A stretch of 64,000 bases of DNA from an uncultured Victivallales bacterium (GCA_934661375.1 CAKUJH010000013.1:20948-84947), one strand, 5' to 3'; positions 33,600-42,644 are shown, numbered from the stretch's first letter. Notes: generated from the sequence alone by a model not told the origin. Program-made: numbers and translations.

Positions 33600-35078
33600 T
33601 TACAGAGTCACTCCGTCTTTGAACAAGGCGATTTCTTCGAAACCGTGTTCTTCGTTTTTGGCAGGTTTTCCGGACGCCGTATCCATCACCAGACGGAAAA
33701 ATTCGTCTGCAACCGCTTCGGCGGAAGTGCCGTCTTCGACCAGACGCCCCGCATTGAAATCGATCCAGTGTGGTTTCTTCGCCGCCAAAGCGGAATTGGA
33801 AGCGATTTTCAACGTCGGAACAACTCCGCCGAACGGAGTGCCGCGTCCCGTGGTGAACAACACAAGGTGCGCACCGGCGGCAGTCAGCAGAGTCGTGGCG
33901 ACCATATCGTTGCCGGGTCCGTTCAACAGGTTCAGACCGGGTTCCACAACGCGTCCGCCCATCGGCAGAACGTCGATCACCTGTGCGCTGCCGGCTTTCT
34001 GCGTGCATCCCATCGACTTGTCTTCCAGAGTGGAAATGCCGCCTTCCTTGTTGCCGGGCGACGGATTTTCATAAATCACCTGATTGTAGCGCATGAAATA
34101 CTTCTTGAAACTGTTGATCATATCCACGCACTTGTCAAAGATTTTGCGCGAAACACAGCGGTTCATGAGAATGGTTTCCGCACCAAACATTTCCGGCACT
34201 TCCGACAGAACCGTCGTGCCGCCCAGCGCAGACAGCCGGTCGGAAAACTTGCCGACCAGCGAATTTGCCGTAATGCCGGAAAGCCCGTCCGAACCGCCGC
34301 ATTTGAGACCGACCACCAGCTCTCTGGCGGAAATTTTCTCCCGCTTGTCATGCTGCGCGATCTCCGCCAGCTCAGTCAGAATCTTCATGCCGCTTTCAAA
34401 TTCGTCTTCGCCGTCCTGTGCAACCAGGAAACGGATGCGTTCCGAATCATATTCGCCGAGTTCCTCGCGGAACCGCGCCACGGTATTGTTTTCACAGCCC
34501 AGCCCGACCACCAGCACAGCTCCGGCGTTCGGATGACGCACGAAGTCCGCCAGCAGCAGACGGGTCAATTCATGATCCGCGCCCAGCTGGGAACAGCCGT
34601 ACGGATGCGTCAGAGCCACCGCGTGATCCATGCTTCCTTTCGGGAGCAGCTGCCGGTTGGCGGCATTGGCAAGATTGACCGCGAGACGGTTCACGCAGCC
34701 GACCGTCGGGACAATCCACAGATTGTTGCGGATGCCGACGCGTCCGTCTTTGCGGCGGAAACCTTCAAAGAAAACCTCCTTCTGCGCCGGAACCGGAGCA
34801 TGGGCGGCTTCCGGTTCATACGTGTAGTCAAGCACGCCGGAAAGCGCAGTGCCGAGGTTGTGGGTATGTACTTTGGCACCGAGGGCAATATCGCATTTGG
34901 CAATCCCGATGGGCATTCCGTACTTGATCACCTTTTCCCCTTTGGCAATGGGACGCAGGGCAAATTTATGACCGCGCGCGATGTCTTCCGTCAGCTCGAC
35001 AATCGCCGTTTCTCCTTTATGCAGGTCTTCCAACGCCACGGCAACATTGTCCCGCGGATGAATCTGAATGTAACGCAT
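33600..35078 (-). CDS. uxaA: Altronate dehydratase
   Basis: 492 aa enzyme turning D-altronate into 2-keto-3-deoxygluconate. The N-terminal SAF-like domain (IQIHPRDNVAVALEDLHKGE) is followed by the galactarate/altronate dehydratase domain with NNLWIVPTVGCVNRLA, LTHPYGCSQLGAD, ECxN-type GLGCENNTV, GLKCGGSDGLSGITAN, SEVPEMFGAE and FTTGRGTPFGGVVPTLKI. Length equals E. coli UxaA (about 495). It lies 18 bases behind uxaB. Together they form the last two steps before KDG in galacturonate catabolism; UxaC and the KDG steps are not in the window. Confidence 0.95.
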   Translation of the reverse strand: MRYIQIHPRDNVAVALEDLHKGETAIVELTEDIARGHKFALRPIAKGEKVIKYGMPIGIAKCDIALGAKVHTHNLGTALSGVLDYTYEPEAAHAPVPAQKEVFFEGFRRKDGRVGIRNNLWIVPTVGCVNRLAVNLANAANRQLLPKGSMDHAVALTHPYGCSQLGADHELTRLLLADFVRHPNAGAVLVVGLGCENNTVARFREELGEYDSERIRFLVAQDGEDEFESGMKILTELAEIAQHDKREKISARELVVGLKCGGSDGLSGITANSLVGKFSDRLSALGGTTVLSEVPEMFGAETILMNRCVSRKIFDKCVDMINSFKKYFMRYNQVIYENPSPGNKEGGISTLEDKSMGCTQKAGSAQVIDVLPMGGRVVEPGLNLLNGPGNDMVATTLLTAAGAHLVLFTTGRGTPFGGVVPTLKIASNSALAAKKPHWIDFNAGRLVEDGTSAEAVADEFFRLVMDTASGKPAKNEEHGFEEIALFKDGVTL

Positions 35079-35096
35079 GGACTGTATTCCTTCCGT

Positions 35097-36551
35097 TCAG
35101 AGCAGAGTTTCCGCTGCGGCGCGAATGCCTTTGCTTTCGATCAGCGCGAATTTTTCCGTCACATAATCCGTCATGCCCGGAATCGTGTTCAGGTCCATGC
35201 CCCAGAACGCGGTGCTGCCGAGAATTTCACGGACCGCTTCTCCAGCCGACGCGGCATCTTTCAGACGCGGAGTGCGTGCTGCAAAGAAATCCAGCACTTC
35301 CGGAGAATCGTTCACCGGATAAGTTTTGCCGTCCGCACATCCCTGTGCCGCGCCGTCCTTCATTTCGATCATGTAGAAACGGATCAGTGCAGCCAGAGAG
35401 AATGCCAGGCATTTCGGCAGGGCTTTTTCCAGGCTGACGTAATCCAGCAGACTGGGCAGCACGCGGACTTTCCACTTGGACACCGAGTTCAGCGAAATGG
35501 AAAGCAGACGGTGCATCGCAAACGGGTTTTCAAAACGTTCCATCACGGAATCTGCAAAGAAGCGTTTTTCCTGTTCCGGCAGATTGACCGTGTGGTAAAT
35601 TTCATCGTTGACCGATTTGCGGACAATTTTTCCGAACACCGGATCCTTCATCATTTCATCGACAAAGGTCAGACAGGCAAGGCTGGAAGCCAGCACGTTA
35701 GCGGTGTGTGCGCCATTCAGGAAACGCACTTTACGGGTGCGGTACGGAGTCTGGTTGTCTGTGATGACCACATGGAGACCCGCCGCCTGAAGGGGCAGTT
35801 CCTCTTCCAGCGACTGCGGACCTTCGATCACGAAGAAGTGGAAGACTTCACCGCAGTCGATCAGCTTGTCCTCATAACCGAATTTCTTTTCCAGTTCGGC
35901 GGCTTCGGTGCGCGGATATCCGGCAACGATACGGTCCACCAGCGTGTTGAAGAAAGTGTTGCTGTCCTTGACCCATGCGGCGAATTCCGCGGGCAGATTC
36001 CACAGTTCAATATATTTGAGGATACAGGCGCGGAGCGTGGCGCCGTTTTTGTCAATCAGTTCGCAGGGCAGGAAATTGAGACCCTTGCGGCCGGCTTTGA
36101 AACGTTCAAACAGCAGGCTGGTCACTTTGGCGGGATAGGTGTTCTGACATTTGCCGGGAGTATAGGGTTCTTCCTTGAATTCAATGCCGGCTTCGGTGGT
36201 GTTGGAAAACACGAACCGAACCGATTCCTCGCAGAACGCGGCAACGGTGTCCGCCCACTGATGATACGGATTCAGACAATCCTTGACGGAACGGATGATT
36301 TCATGATTTTCAATCACTTTGCCGTTTTCGACACCGCGGAGAATCAGGGTGTAAAGACCGTCCTGGGCATTGATCATGTCGCCCATGCCTTTTTCCAGCG
36401 GCTGAATCAGACGGACCATGCCGTTGAACTTGCCTTGTTTGTTCATTTCGTTAATCATCCAGTCGATGAATGCGCGCAGGAAATTGCCTTCTCCGAATTG
36501 CAGGACTTTCACCGGCAGATTTGCCGGAGTTTCACGTTTCAGCAGAGCCAT
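35097..36551 (-). CDS. uxaB: Tagaturonate reductase (altronate oxidoreductase)
   Basis: 484 aa NAD-dependent mannitol-dehydrogenase-family enzyme reducing D-tagaturonate to D-altronate. VLQFGEGNFLRAFIDWMI at about 19-36 is the characteristic nucleotide-binding start; KVRFLNGAHTANVLASSLAC holds the catalytic-site Asn-His pair of the family. Length equals E. coli UxaB. GGAGG precedes the start. First gene of the uxaB-uxaA-lacI-methyltransferase unit. The pathway link to the GH28 gene at 41463-42641 is by function, not by operon. Confidence 0.93.
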   Translation of the reverse strand: MALLKRETPANLPVKVLQFGEGNFLRAFIDWMINEMNKQGKFNGMVRLIQPLEKGMGDMINAQDGLYTLILRGVENGKVIENHEIIRSVKDCLNPYHQWADTVAAFCEESVRFVFSNTTEAGIEFKEEPYTPGKCQNTYPAKVTSLLFERFKAGRKGLNFLPCELIDKNGATLRACILKYIELWNLPAEFAAWVKDSNTFFNTLVDRIVAGYPRTEAAELEKKFGYEDKLIDCGEVFHFFVIEGPQSLEEELPLQAAGLHVVITDNQTPYRTRKVRFLNGAHTANVLASSLACLTFVDEMMKDPVFGKIVRKSVNDEIYHTVNLPEQEKRFFADSVMERFENPFAMHRLLSISLNSVSKWKVRVLPSLLDYVSLEKALPKCLAFSLAALIRFYMIEMKDGAAQGCADGKTYPVNDSPEVLDFFAARTPRLKDAASAGEAVREILGSTAFWGMDLNTIPGMTDYVTEKFALIESKGIRAAAETLL

Positions 36552-36598
36552 ATTAACGCCTCCAAATGTTTTTCAGTTTTATTTTTCCGAACTTTGAT

Positions 36599-36626
36599 AC
36601 TGTAATGCCAACGTTGGCAAATACAA
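36599..36626 (-). promoter_or_regulatory. uxaB promoter
   Basis: Minus strand: -35 TTGTAT (36626-36621), 16-base spacer, -10 TACAGT (36604-36599). The 14-bp palindrome occupies nearly the whole spacer. Confidence 0.55.
36606..36619. promoter_or_regulatory. LacI-type operator of the uxaB operon
   Basis: TGCCAA-CG-TTGGCA: a perfect 14-bp palindrome with the central CpG typical of LacI-family sites. It lies between -35 and -10 boxes, where binding should block polymerase. The regulator gene is in the same operon. Confidence 0.78.
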
Positions 36627-36696
36627 GTGAAATTCTGAAAAAAAGCCTAAAAATCCTGCATTTCCGGATTCCGGCACAGTTCTTGCAGCTGTTTTT

Positions 36697-38394
36697 TCAC
36701 AGTTTCAGCAGCTTCGACAGCGGAACGGAGCGGTTCAGTGCGCGAACCCCTTCCAGTTTCTGTTCGTAGGAATTGGAAAACAAACTTTTTTCCGGCGCAG
36801 ATATTGTCGTATCGGACGTTTCACAGCCCATTGCATCCAGCAAGGAATCAAAGATATGGTCATTGATGAAAATCTTGCCGCTGTTCATTTTCAGATTATT
36901 CAATTTTTCCGGATAAAGTTCGCTGTAACGTCTGGACAGCATAAAGGCACAGGGTATTTCAAAGAATGCGGCAACATTTCCCAGCAATGAACGCGATCCC
37001 CGATAAATTCTGCCGGATGGATCCTCTCCATGATCGGAAACATAACAAATAAAAAACGGCATAGAAATCTTTGATTCTGCAATCCGGCAAATCTGCGCCA
37101 ATAACCGATCGGTATATTCAATAGTCTGAAAATAGTAAAACTCCTTGTCCGTATACCCGTTCCGCGACAGTAAAGTCTGATAATGTTCCGGTAATCTGTT
37201 CCGGAACGGGAAATGTGAACCGAACAGGTGAAGAACGATCAATGCCCCACGCTCTGAATCCAGCTGATTCAGAACATCTTCCAATGCAGGGAGAATTATT
37301 TCATCCGGAGGCGTGATCTTATCCAGCAATGCGCAGTTTTTCAAAGGATTGTCATACGGAAAAATTGTTTTATCCGCAGAATATTCTATTTCCGATATGG
37401 AAGTTCCTTTTGCCGGCTGATTGGAAATCATCCAGGTCGGTATTTTCAAGAAACGGCAGATGTCAAAAAGAAAAATACTGCGCGGCACAGACAAATTGCT
37501 GACATGATCGGAATTGGAAAGCATGGGATGATATACATACGTGGTAAGATTGTCCAGCGCATAACTGTTCCGCACTAAAACCAGGTCTCCGGAAAATGCA
37601 GATGTCCGGCCGGAAAGGAACGGCGTATTCTTCACCGGTCCGCCGTAACACTCCATTGCCTGTGCGGCAGCCGATTCCCCGACAATCAGAATACATACGA
37701 CCGGTTTTCTGTTTGCGGACAGACGGCAATCGCTCTGCTGCAGGAAATGCGCTGCATATTTCCGTCCGGCGGCAAAATCACGAACCAGACACCGGGTGCG
37801 CATTTCGCCGCCGATATACTCTTTCAGCAATTGCCGCGGATAACGGATGCCGATCAGACTGCCTTGCAGCAGCGTAACACATCCCAGCAGGGCGGAAACG
37901 ACATAAAGCAGCCGCAGGGAACAGGAAGACAGCTTCAAATCTTCCGGCAATACCCGGTTCAAACACCGCGATATGAGTTCATGAATCCCCAGGAGAAGCA
38001 CCACCAATATGCCGGAAAAAATCAGGAGCAAATATTCCGGAGTCAGCAAAAATTCAAAGAATTCATTCACTCCGCTGTCGCAAATCAGCGACAGGTCGCC
38101 CATTTCAAACTGCCGATGAGTCAAACGGTAACAGAAAAATATACTTAAAGAAAGAAACACCGCCGCGGCGAAAATGCACTTATATATATATATATATATT
38201 GCTGCACTCCAACGAGTTACACAAATATTCCGCAATTTACAAAACAGAAAAACAGACACCAGTCCAGCCACATCCAGCCATGGAATCTTCTGAAAAAAAG
38301 AAGCACTCAAAAAGAATACCGCACAAAATAAGATTACAGGATAAAGCAGGAAATATTCTTTCATTGCAGTCCGGAACCATTTTTTCATATCCAC
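36697..38394 (-). CDS. Phosphoethanolamine transferase-like (EptA/sulfatase family) membrane enzyme
   Basis: 565 aa with a GTG start (GGGAG six bases ahead; an ATG two codons in is an alternative). About five membrane helices fill residues 15-195, then an alkaline-phosphatase-type outward domain. The nucleophile region reads VGESAAAQAMECYGG, with Ser where EptA has Thr. NTPFL, the HLFGSHFPF metal/substrate loop and the metal pair YVSDHGEDP are present. Such enzymes add phosphoethanolamine to lipid A or LPS core and change charge and polymyxin resistance. A pure AT repeat codes IYIYIY at residues 66-71, inside a membrane helix, so the frame depends on repeat length. Monocistronic. Confidence 0.82.
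   Translation of the reverse strand: MDMKKWFRTAMKEYFLLYPVILFCAVFFLSASFFQKIPWLDVAGLVSVFLFCKLRNICVTRWSAAIYIYIYKCIFAAAVFLSLSIFFCYRLTHRQFEMGDLSLICDSGVNEFFEFLLTPEYLLLIFSGILVVLLLGIHELISRCLNRVLPEDLKLSSCSLRLLYVVSALLGCVTLLQGSLIGIRYPRQLLKEYIGGEMRTRCLVRDFAAGRKYAAHFLQQSDCRLSANRKPVVCILIVGESAAAQAMECYGGPVKNTPFLSGRTSAFSGDLVLVRNSYALDNLTTYVYHPMLSNSDHVSNLSVPRSIFLFDICRFLKIPTWMISNQPAKGTSISEIEYSADKTIFPYDNPLKNCALLDKITPPDEIILPALEDVLNQLDSERGALIVLHLFGSHFPFRNRLPEHYQTLLSRNGYTDKEFYYFQTIEYTDRLLAQICRIAESKISMPFFICYVSDHGEDPSGRIYRGSRSLLGNVAAFFEIPCAFMLSRRYSELYPEKLNNLKMNSGKIFINDHIFDSLLDAMGCETSDTTISAPEKSLFSNSYEQKLEGVRALNRSVPLSKLLKL
38181..38199. repeat. (TA)9 dinucleotide tract inside coding sequence
   Basis: Nineteen bases of pure alternating TA within the phosphoethanolamine-transferase-like gene. 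Gain or loss of one unit would shift the frame near codon 71 of 565 and abolish the enzyme; three units restore it. It is the only such tract I saw in this window. Confidence 0.9.
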
Positions 38395-38544
38395 ATATTA
38401 CTCCCATTATATTACATCAGTCATATAATATAAATCAGCCTGCGGTGTTTTTCAACAGACATTTCAGATTTTCATGTATATCATTTGGGAAATCAGTAAA
38501 AAAAAAGGTTTTCTTCAGGGGCAAGGTGACGCAGTGCTAAATCC

Positions 38545-38557
38545 TTGCCGGCGGCAA
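38545..38557. promoter_or_regulatory. Palindrome upstream of glycosidase-like gene
   Basis: TTGCCG-G-CGGCAA, perfect 6-bp arms, 54 bases before the -35 box at 38612. Possible regulator site; binding protein unknown. Confidence 0.3.
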
Positions 38558-38611
38558 CAGTCCGCAAGTAAATTTTTTTCTGTAAATATGATTTCTTTCC
38601 ACACAGAGACA

Positions 38612-38640
38612 TTGCAAATCCCGGGAAACGGGGCTATATT
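38612..38640 (+). promoter_or_regulatory. Promoter of glycosidase-like gene
   Basis: -35 TTGCAA (38612-38617), 17-base spacer, -10 TATATT (38635-38640); start codon 41 bases on with AAAGGAGAG upstream. The rest of the 38395-38611 gap is AT-rich, with one palindrome at 38545. Confidence 0.6.
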
Positions 38641-38681
38641 CCGGTCAGACATTTTGAATCAAGACAAAGGAGAGTTCTGTC

Positions 38682-41375
38682 ATGAAACAGGAAAACATCG
38701 ACAAATTTTTACAGATCCCGCAGCCGCCGCGGGAATCGTTCGGGTTCATCGAAGATATTAAAAGTCCGCTGGAATATCATTTCCGGAAAAACGGAGGATG
38801 TCCGGCAGGAGCAACCGCGGACTGCATGAAAAACGGAGTGGAATTCCGTCTGGAATTTCCCCGGACCAGCCGTTTTCCCGATACCGCATTTGTGTCGCTG
38901 CGCCGGGTATTGAAAGCCAAGGGCATTGAGGAAAAACAGGGCGGTTACCTGATCCGTTTCATCAAAGATTCCGCCTTCGGACACGAAGAATACGAAGTCT
39001 GTACCGCGCCGGAAGGAGCAACGGTGAAGGCGGCGGATTCGGACGGTCTGCGCCGCGCCGTTTATTTTCTGGAAGACCGGATCTGTGAAGCGGAAGGGCC
39101 TGCCGTTACTGCCGGATGCTGGAGACGCAAACCGTTTGTCAGACACCGTATTTCCCGCTGTTTCTTCGGTCCGACCAACCGTCCGCCGTTTTTCATCGAC
39201 GAACTGACCAATGACGTGGATTACTATCCGGAAGAATATCTCAACAAACTGGCGCATGAAGGCGTCAACGGCTTGTGGCTGACCATGTATTTCCGGGATT
39301 TGCCGTCCTCGATTTTCCCCGGACGCGGCAAAGATGCGGAAAAACGTCTGGCAAAACTGCGCCTTACAGTGGAACGCTGTGCCCGTTACGGGATCCGCAT
39401 CTACGTATTCCTGAGCGAACCGAAACTGTTCGGCAGCAGCCATTTTTCCGTTCCCATGGAAGATGCGAAAGACCATCCGGAACTGGTCGGGGCTTCCATA
39501 GCAGACGGCAGGTTCGGGACATTCTGCACTTCGTCTGAAACCGGGAAAAAATATCTGGCCGAATCCATTGCGCAGATTTTCGAAGCGGTTCCCGATCTGG
39601 GCGGTGTCATCAACATCATGCTCGGCGAAGACAACGGTTCCTGCGCCGGATTCCTGGCCACCTACGGCTCGGAGAAGAAAGAAGGACAATGCCCGGTCTG
39701 TTCCAAGCGGGACACCGCCGACATTTTCTGCGAACTGGCGGAACTTTTTACGAAAACAATGCACCGGTACAATCCGGATGCGGAATACATCGGCTGGTTC
39801 TACGCGCCGGGACAGCGCGACAACTCGGATTACATGAAACGTCTGCTTCATGTGGCGGACAAATGGCCGGACTGCGCCACGCTGATGTTCAATTTCGAAT
39901 CCGGCGGAACCTCCTGGCAGCTGGACAAAAAACGGATCGTGTTTGATTATTCGCTGGCATACGTCGGACCTTCACAGCTGTTTGCGGAATCCGCGGACAA
40001 GGTGTCGAAATCCGGGGCAAAACTGCAGGTGGGCTGTTCCCATGAAAACGCTTCCGTGCCGTTCATTCCGGTTCCGGAAAATCTCTATGACAAATATAAA
40101 TTCATGCACGGACACGGGGTTTCCGCCGCCATGCAGTGCTGGTATTTCGGCAATTATCCGGGGCTGATGAACAAAGCCGCCGGAGAGCTTTCCTTTGAAC
40201 CGTTCCCGGAAAACGGACAGGATTTTCTGTCTGCGCTGGCGCGTCCGGACTGGGGATGCAATGCGCCGAAAATTGCTGAAGCCTGGAACTATTTTTCCCA
40301 GAGCTACCGCAAGTTCCCCTCCAATCTCGCGTTTGAATGGTACGGTCCGCTGCATCACTGCATTGCCTGGCCGCTGCATCTGTTCCCCGTGGATCAGCCG
40401 ATTCAGCCCAGCTGGCTGCTGAAAAACTTCCCCGAAGTCAGCGGCGACCGCATCGGTGAATGTCTCGGTTACCAGCACACGCTTGCCGAAGCGCTGGAAC
40501 TCTGCAGAGAAATGAGCAGCGGCTGGCAGAAAGGCGTCGACATTCTGGAGTCGCTCCGGAATGAGTATCAGGACAATCCGCCGCGTCTGGCGGACATCAG
40601 ACTTGCCGCGGCGGTCGGACTGCAAATGAAAAGCACGTACAATCTGCTGCATTTCTATTCTCTGCGGGAAGATATGATTTACTTCCGCAACGATCATCTG
40701 GAGGAAATGGAAAAAATCGTGCGGAACGAAATCGAAAACACCCGTGCCATGCTGCAGCTGTGCGAAAAAGACAGCCGTCTCGGCTATCATTCCGAAGCGG
40801 AAGGCTATCTGTTCTTCCCCGAAAAACTGCGCGGACGCATCCAGCTTCTGCAGGAACTGCTGGACGAAGATTTCCCGAAATTTGATCTTTCCGCGGCATG
40901 GATCGACGAATACACCGGCAGAAAACCGCAGGGAGCTGTCGCCAGATGTCATCGGCGCGGAGCGGTTCCGGCGGAATCCCACGACATGGGCGGCGGCGCA
41001 TCCTGGAGCGCATCGTACGATGACCGGAATCTGTATATCAACTTGACACAGGTCAGCGGAGCGGATTTCGCTCTGGTCATTGAGCCGTGCCGCATGTGGA
41101 CTCCTTTCCGGATTGATTTCACCTCCGGCGGCGATCATTATTTTTACACGCAGGTGTTCTCCGATCTTCCGGAGATAAAAATCGAAAAATCGGGCAGCGA
41201 CGTCAGCGTTACCGTTCCGTTGTCTGCATTCGATGGTTTCCGGAGGGAAGGTTTCCCCATGCGCATGAATATTTTCGGCAGCAGATTCCACTGGGTTGAT
41301 CCGCAGAAATGGCCGGTCCGTCTTCAGCACGGCGACTTCAACCCCGCAGGCGCGGGCTGGCTGTTCCTGGAATAA
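38682..41375 (+). CDS. Large uncharacterised glycosidase-like protein (GH20/GH67-like N domain plus barrel)
   Basis: 897 aa, no signal peptide. Residues about 45-150 look like the small alpha/beta N domain found in GH20, GH67 and GH84 enzymes (DSDGLRRAVYFLEDRI). A barrel follows: FVRHRISRCFFGP, NKLAHEGVNGLWLTMYFRDLP, VERCARYGIRIYVFLSEPK and VINIMLGEDNGSC at about 305-317, an acidic pair where catalytic residues would sit. CPVCSK is a short Cys motif also seen in DUF4838-like proteins. A helical region (about 620-730) and a C-terminal beta domain (about 760-897, LYINLTQVSGADFALVIEP) complete it. Own promoter; hairpin behind. Substrate and family number not assignable by eye. Confidence 0.65.
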   Translation: MKQENIDKFLQIPQPPRESFGFIEDIKSPLEYHFRKNGGCPAGATADCMKNGVEFRLEFPRTSRFPDTAFVSLRRVLKAKGIEEKQGGYLIRFIKDSAFGHEEYEVCTAPEGATVKAADSDGLRRAVYFLEDRICEAEGPAVTAGCWRRKPFVRHRISRCFFGPTNRPPFFIDELTNDVDYYPEEYLNKLAHEGVNGLWLTMYFRDLPSSIFPGRGKDAEKRLAKLRLTVERCARYGIRIYVFLSEPKLFGSSHFSVPMEDAKDHPELVGASIADGRFGTFCTSSETGKKYLAESIAQIFEAVPDLGGVINIMLGEDNGSCAGFLATYGSEKKEGQCPVCSKRDTADIFCELAELFTKTMHRYNPDAEYIGWFYAPGQRDNSDYMKRLLHVADKWPDCATLMFNFESGGTSWQLDKKRIVFDYSLAYVGPSQLFAESADKVSKSGAKLQVGCSHENASVPFIPVPENLYDKYKFMHGHGVSAAMQCWYFGNYPGLMNKAAGELSFEPFPENGQDFLSALARPDWGCNAPKIAEAWNYFSQSYRKFPSNLAFEWYGPLHHCIAWPLHLFPVDQPIQPSWLLKNFPEVSGDRIGECLGYQHTLAEALELCREMSSGWQKGVDILESLRNEYQDNPPRLADIRLAAAVGLQMKSTYNLLHFYSLREDMIYFRNDHLEEMEKIVRNEIENTRAMLQLCEKDSRLGYHSEAEGYLFFPEKLRGRIQLLQELLDEDFPKFDLSAAWIDEYTGRKPQGAVARCHRRGAVPAESHDMGGGASWSASYDDRNLYINLTQVSGADFALVIEPCRMWTPFRIDFTSGGDHYFYTQVFSDLPEIKIEKSGSDVSVTVPLSAFDGFRREGFPMRMNIFGSRFHWVDPQKWPVRLQHGDFNPAGAGWLFLE

Positions 41376-41384
41376 GCAAAAGGC

Positions 41385-41417
41385 AACGCCCGGAAACTTG
41401 ACTTGTCTTCGGGCGTT
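41385..41417. terminator. Hairpin between convergent glycosidase genes
   Basis: Arms AACGCCCG (41385-41392) and CGGGCGTT (41410-41417). No T-run follows. Just after it CCGGACCGG occurs twice (around 41425 and 41447), giving a second possible hairpin serving the minus-strand GH28 gene. Confidence 0.5.
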
Positions 41418-41462
41418 ATGCCGCCGGACCGGGGGGAAAAAATCACCGGACCGGTTTGGTAT

Positions 41463-42641
41463 TCAGAACTGTGTTTCCCAGGAATTTCCCGGAGAACGGA
41501 CAAATTTCACTTTTTCGCCGGTCTCTGCCGTTATCCGGAAATCATCCAGCACAAGACCGCGGACATAACGGGTCTGGAGGGGCGTATCCTGACGGATTAC
41601 GCCGCTGAAATTCCGCAGGGAAATATTTTCAAGAACGGATTCATGATTTCCGCACAACGATACCGGAAAACCGGAATCGATCTGAAAATTGCTGAACTCA
41701 ATCCGGCATATTCTCCGCAAGGCGATTCCGTCTTCGCAGAAAAAACGGACAGGATAGCCGCCCGAAACGATGTCGAAATCCCGGAAGGACAGATCGCTGA
41801 TGTCAACATATCCGGTGCATTCTCTGCGGAGATAGGCATACGGATGCGCACTCAGAACCGCCGAACCGTTTCCCCGGAATGTTATGCCGCTGAACCGGCA
41901 GTGCCGGATTGTGTCATCGCTGGGACAACCAATGCGGATGCCTTGACAGGGGCTGTTCAGCAGACAGTTGGACACGGTAACATTTTCACAGATGGCAGGA
42001 ATGTTTTTATCCCGGCGGATCGCACGGAGAACCAGACAGTCATCTCCGGTTCTGAAAATACTGTCACTGATCACAACATTGCGGCAGCCGTCAATATCAA
42101 TTCCGTCATTATTGATCATCTGCTGACAGCCGCTGACGGTAATGCGGCTGATGAACACATTTTCACAGGCAGCCAGCCAGCAGGTCCACCCCGGAGAGTC
42201 AATCAGCGAAATATCCTGAATCCGCACATTGCGGCAGCCGCAGAATTGAATAAGCCGGGGACGCGGCCAGGGCGGTTTTGCAAAAAAATCACCCGGCGGC
42301 ACATTGCGGTCATAGAATTCCGGTCCCTGCCCGTTGATGATGCCATTGCCGGTAACGGCAATGTTTTCGCAGTCCGCCGCGGCGATCAGACACTTGCGGC
42401 TGTTCTCCGGCGTTACCGTGTCAAAACCGGGATGCCGGAAATCGTCATAACGCTCCGCTTCAGCATGTCCGAGCAGAACTGCACCGGCAGGGATATGCAG
42501 CTCCACATTGCTTTTCAGATACAGAGTTCCGGAAAGATGCACCCCCGATTCCAACACGACTCTGCCGCCGCCCGCCGCCGAAGCGGCATCAATGGCAGAC
42601 TGAATTCCGATATCCTGTCCGGCTTGAATGGAAAAATCCAT
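41463..42641 (-). CDS. Glycoside hydrolase family 28 (polygalacturonase-like) protein
   Basis: 392 aa right-handed beta-helix. GH28 marks: GGGRVVLESGVHLSGTLYLK, NGIINGQGPEF, then NNDGIDIDGCRNV (the NTD motif region with its Asp) and TGDDCLVLRA with the Asp pair. The canonical GHG motif is not found: the matching place reads SPCQGIRIG, so its His is missing and the RIK lysine is Gly. Such changes occur in GH28 members acting on rhamnogalacturonan or oligogalacturonides, so specificity may differ. No signal peptide, so likely cytoplasmic. It follows the DUF4091 gene by three bases in the GntR-pseudopilin cassette. Confidence 0.85.
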   Translation of the reverse strand: MDFSIQAGQDIGIQSAIDAASAAGGGRVVLESGVHLSGTLYLKSNVELHIPAGAVLLGHAEAERYDDFRHPGFDTVTPENSRKCLIAAADCENIAVTGNGIINGQGPEFYDRNVPPGDFFAKPPWPRPRLIQFCGCRNVRIQDISLIDSPGWTCWLAACENVFISRITVSGCQQMINNDGIDIDGCRNVVISDSIFRTGDDCLVLRAIRRDKNIPAICENVTVSNCLLNSPCQGIRIGCPSDDTIRHCRFSGITFRGNGSAVLSAHPYAYLRRECTGYVDISDLSFRDFDIVSGGYPVRFFCEDGIALRRICRIEFSNFQIDSGFPVSLCGNHESVLENISLRNFSGVIRQDTPLQTRYVRGLVLDDFRITAETGEKVKFVRSPGNSWETQF

Positions 42642-42644
42642 ATG

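Noticed and set aside
33513..36605. 1030-codon open frame antisense to uxaA-uxaB
   Set aside because: It runs opposite two clear enzymes, its composition (His, Arg, Gln, Phe rich) is that of a shadow frame, and it has no recognisable domain.
41420..41462. CCGGACCGG twice as an attachment or recombination site
   Set aside because: Short, internally symmetric G/C string beside a convergent-gene hairpin; explained as terminator structure.
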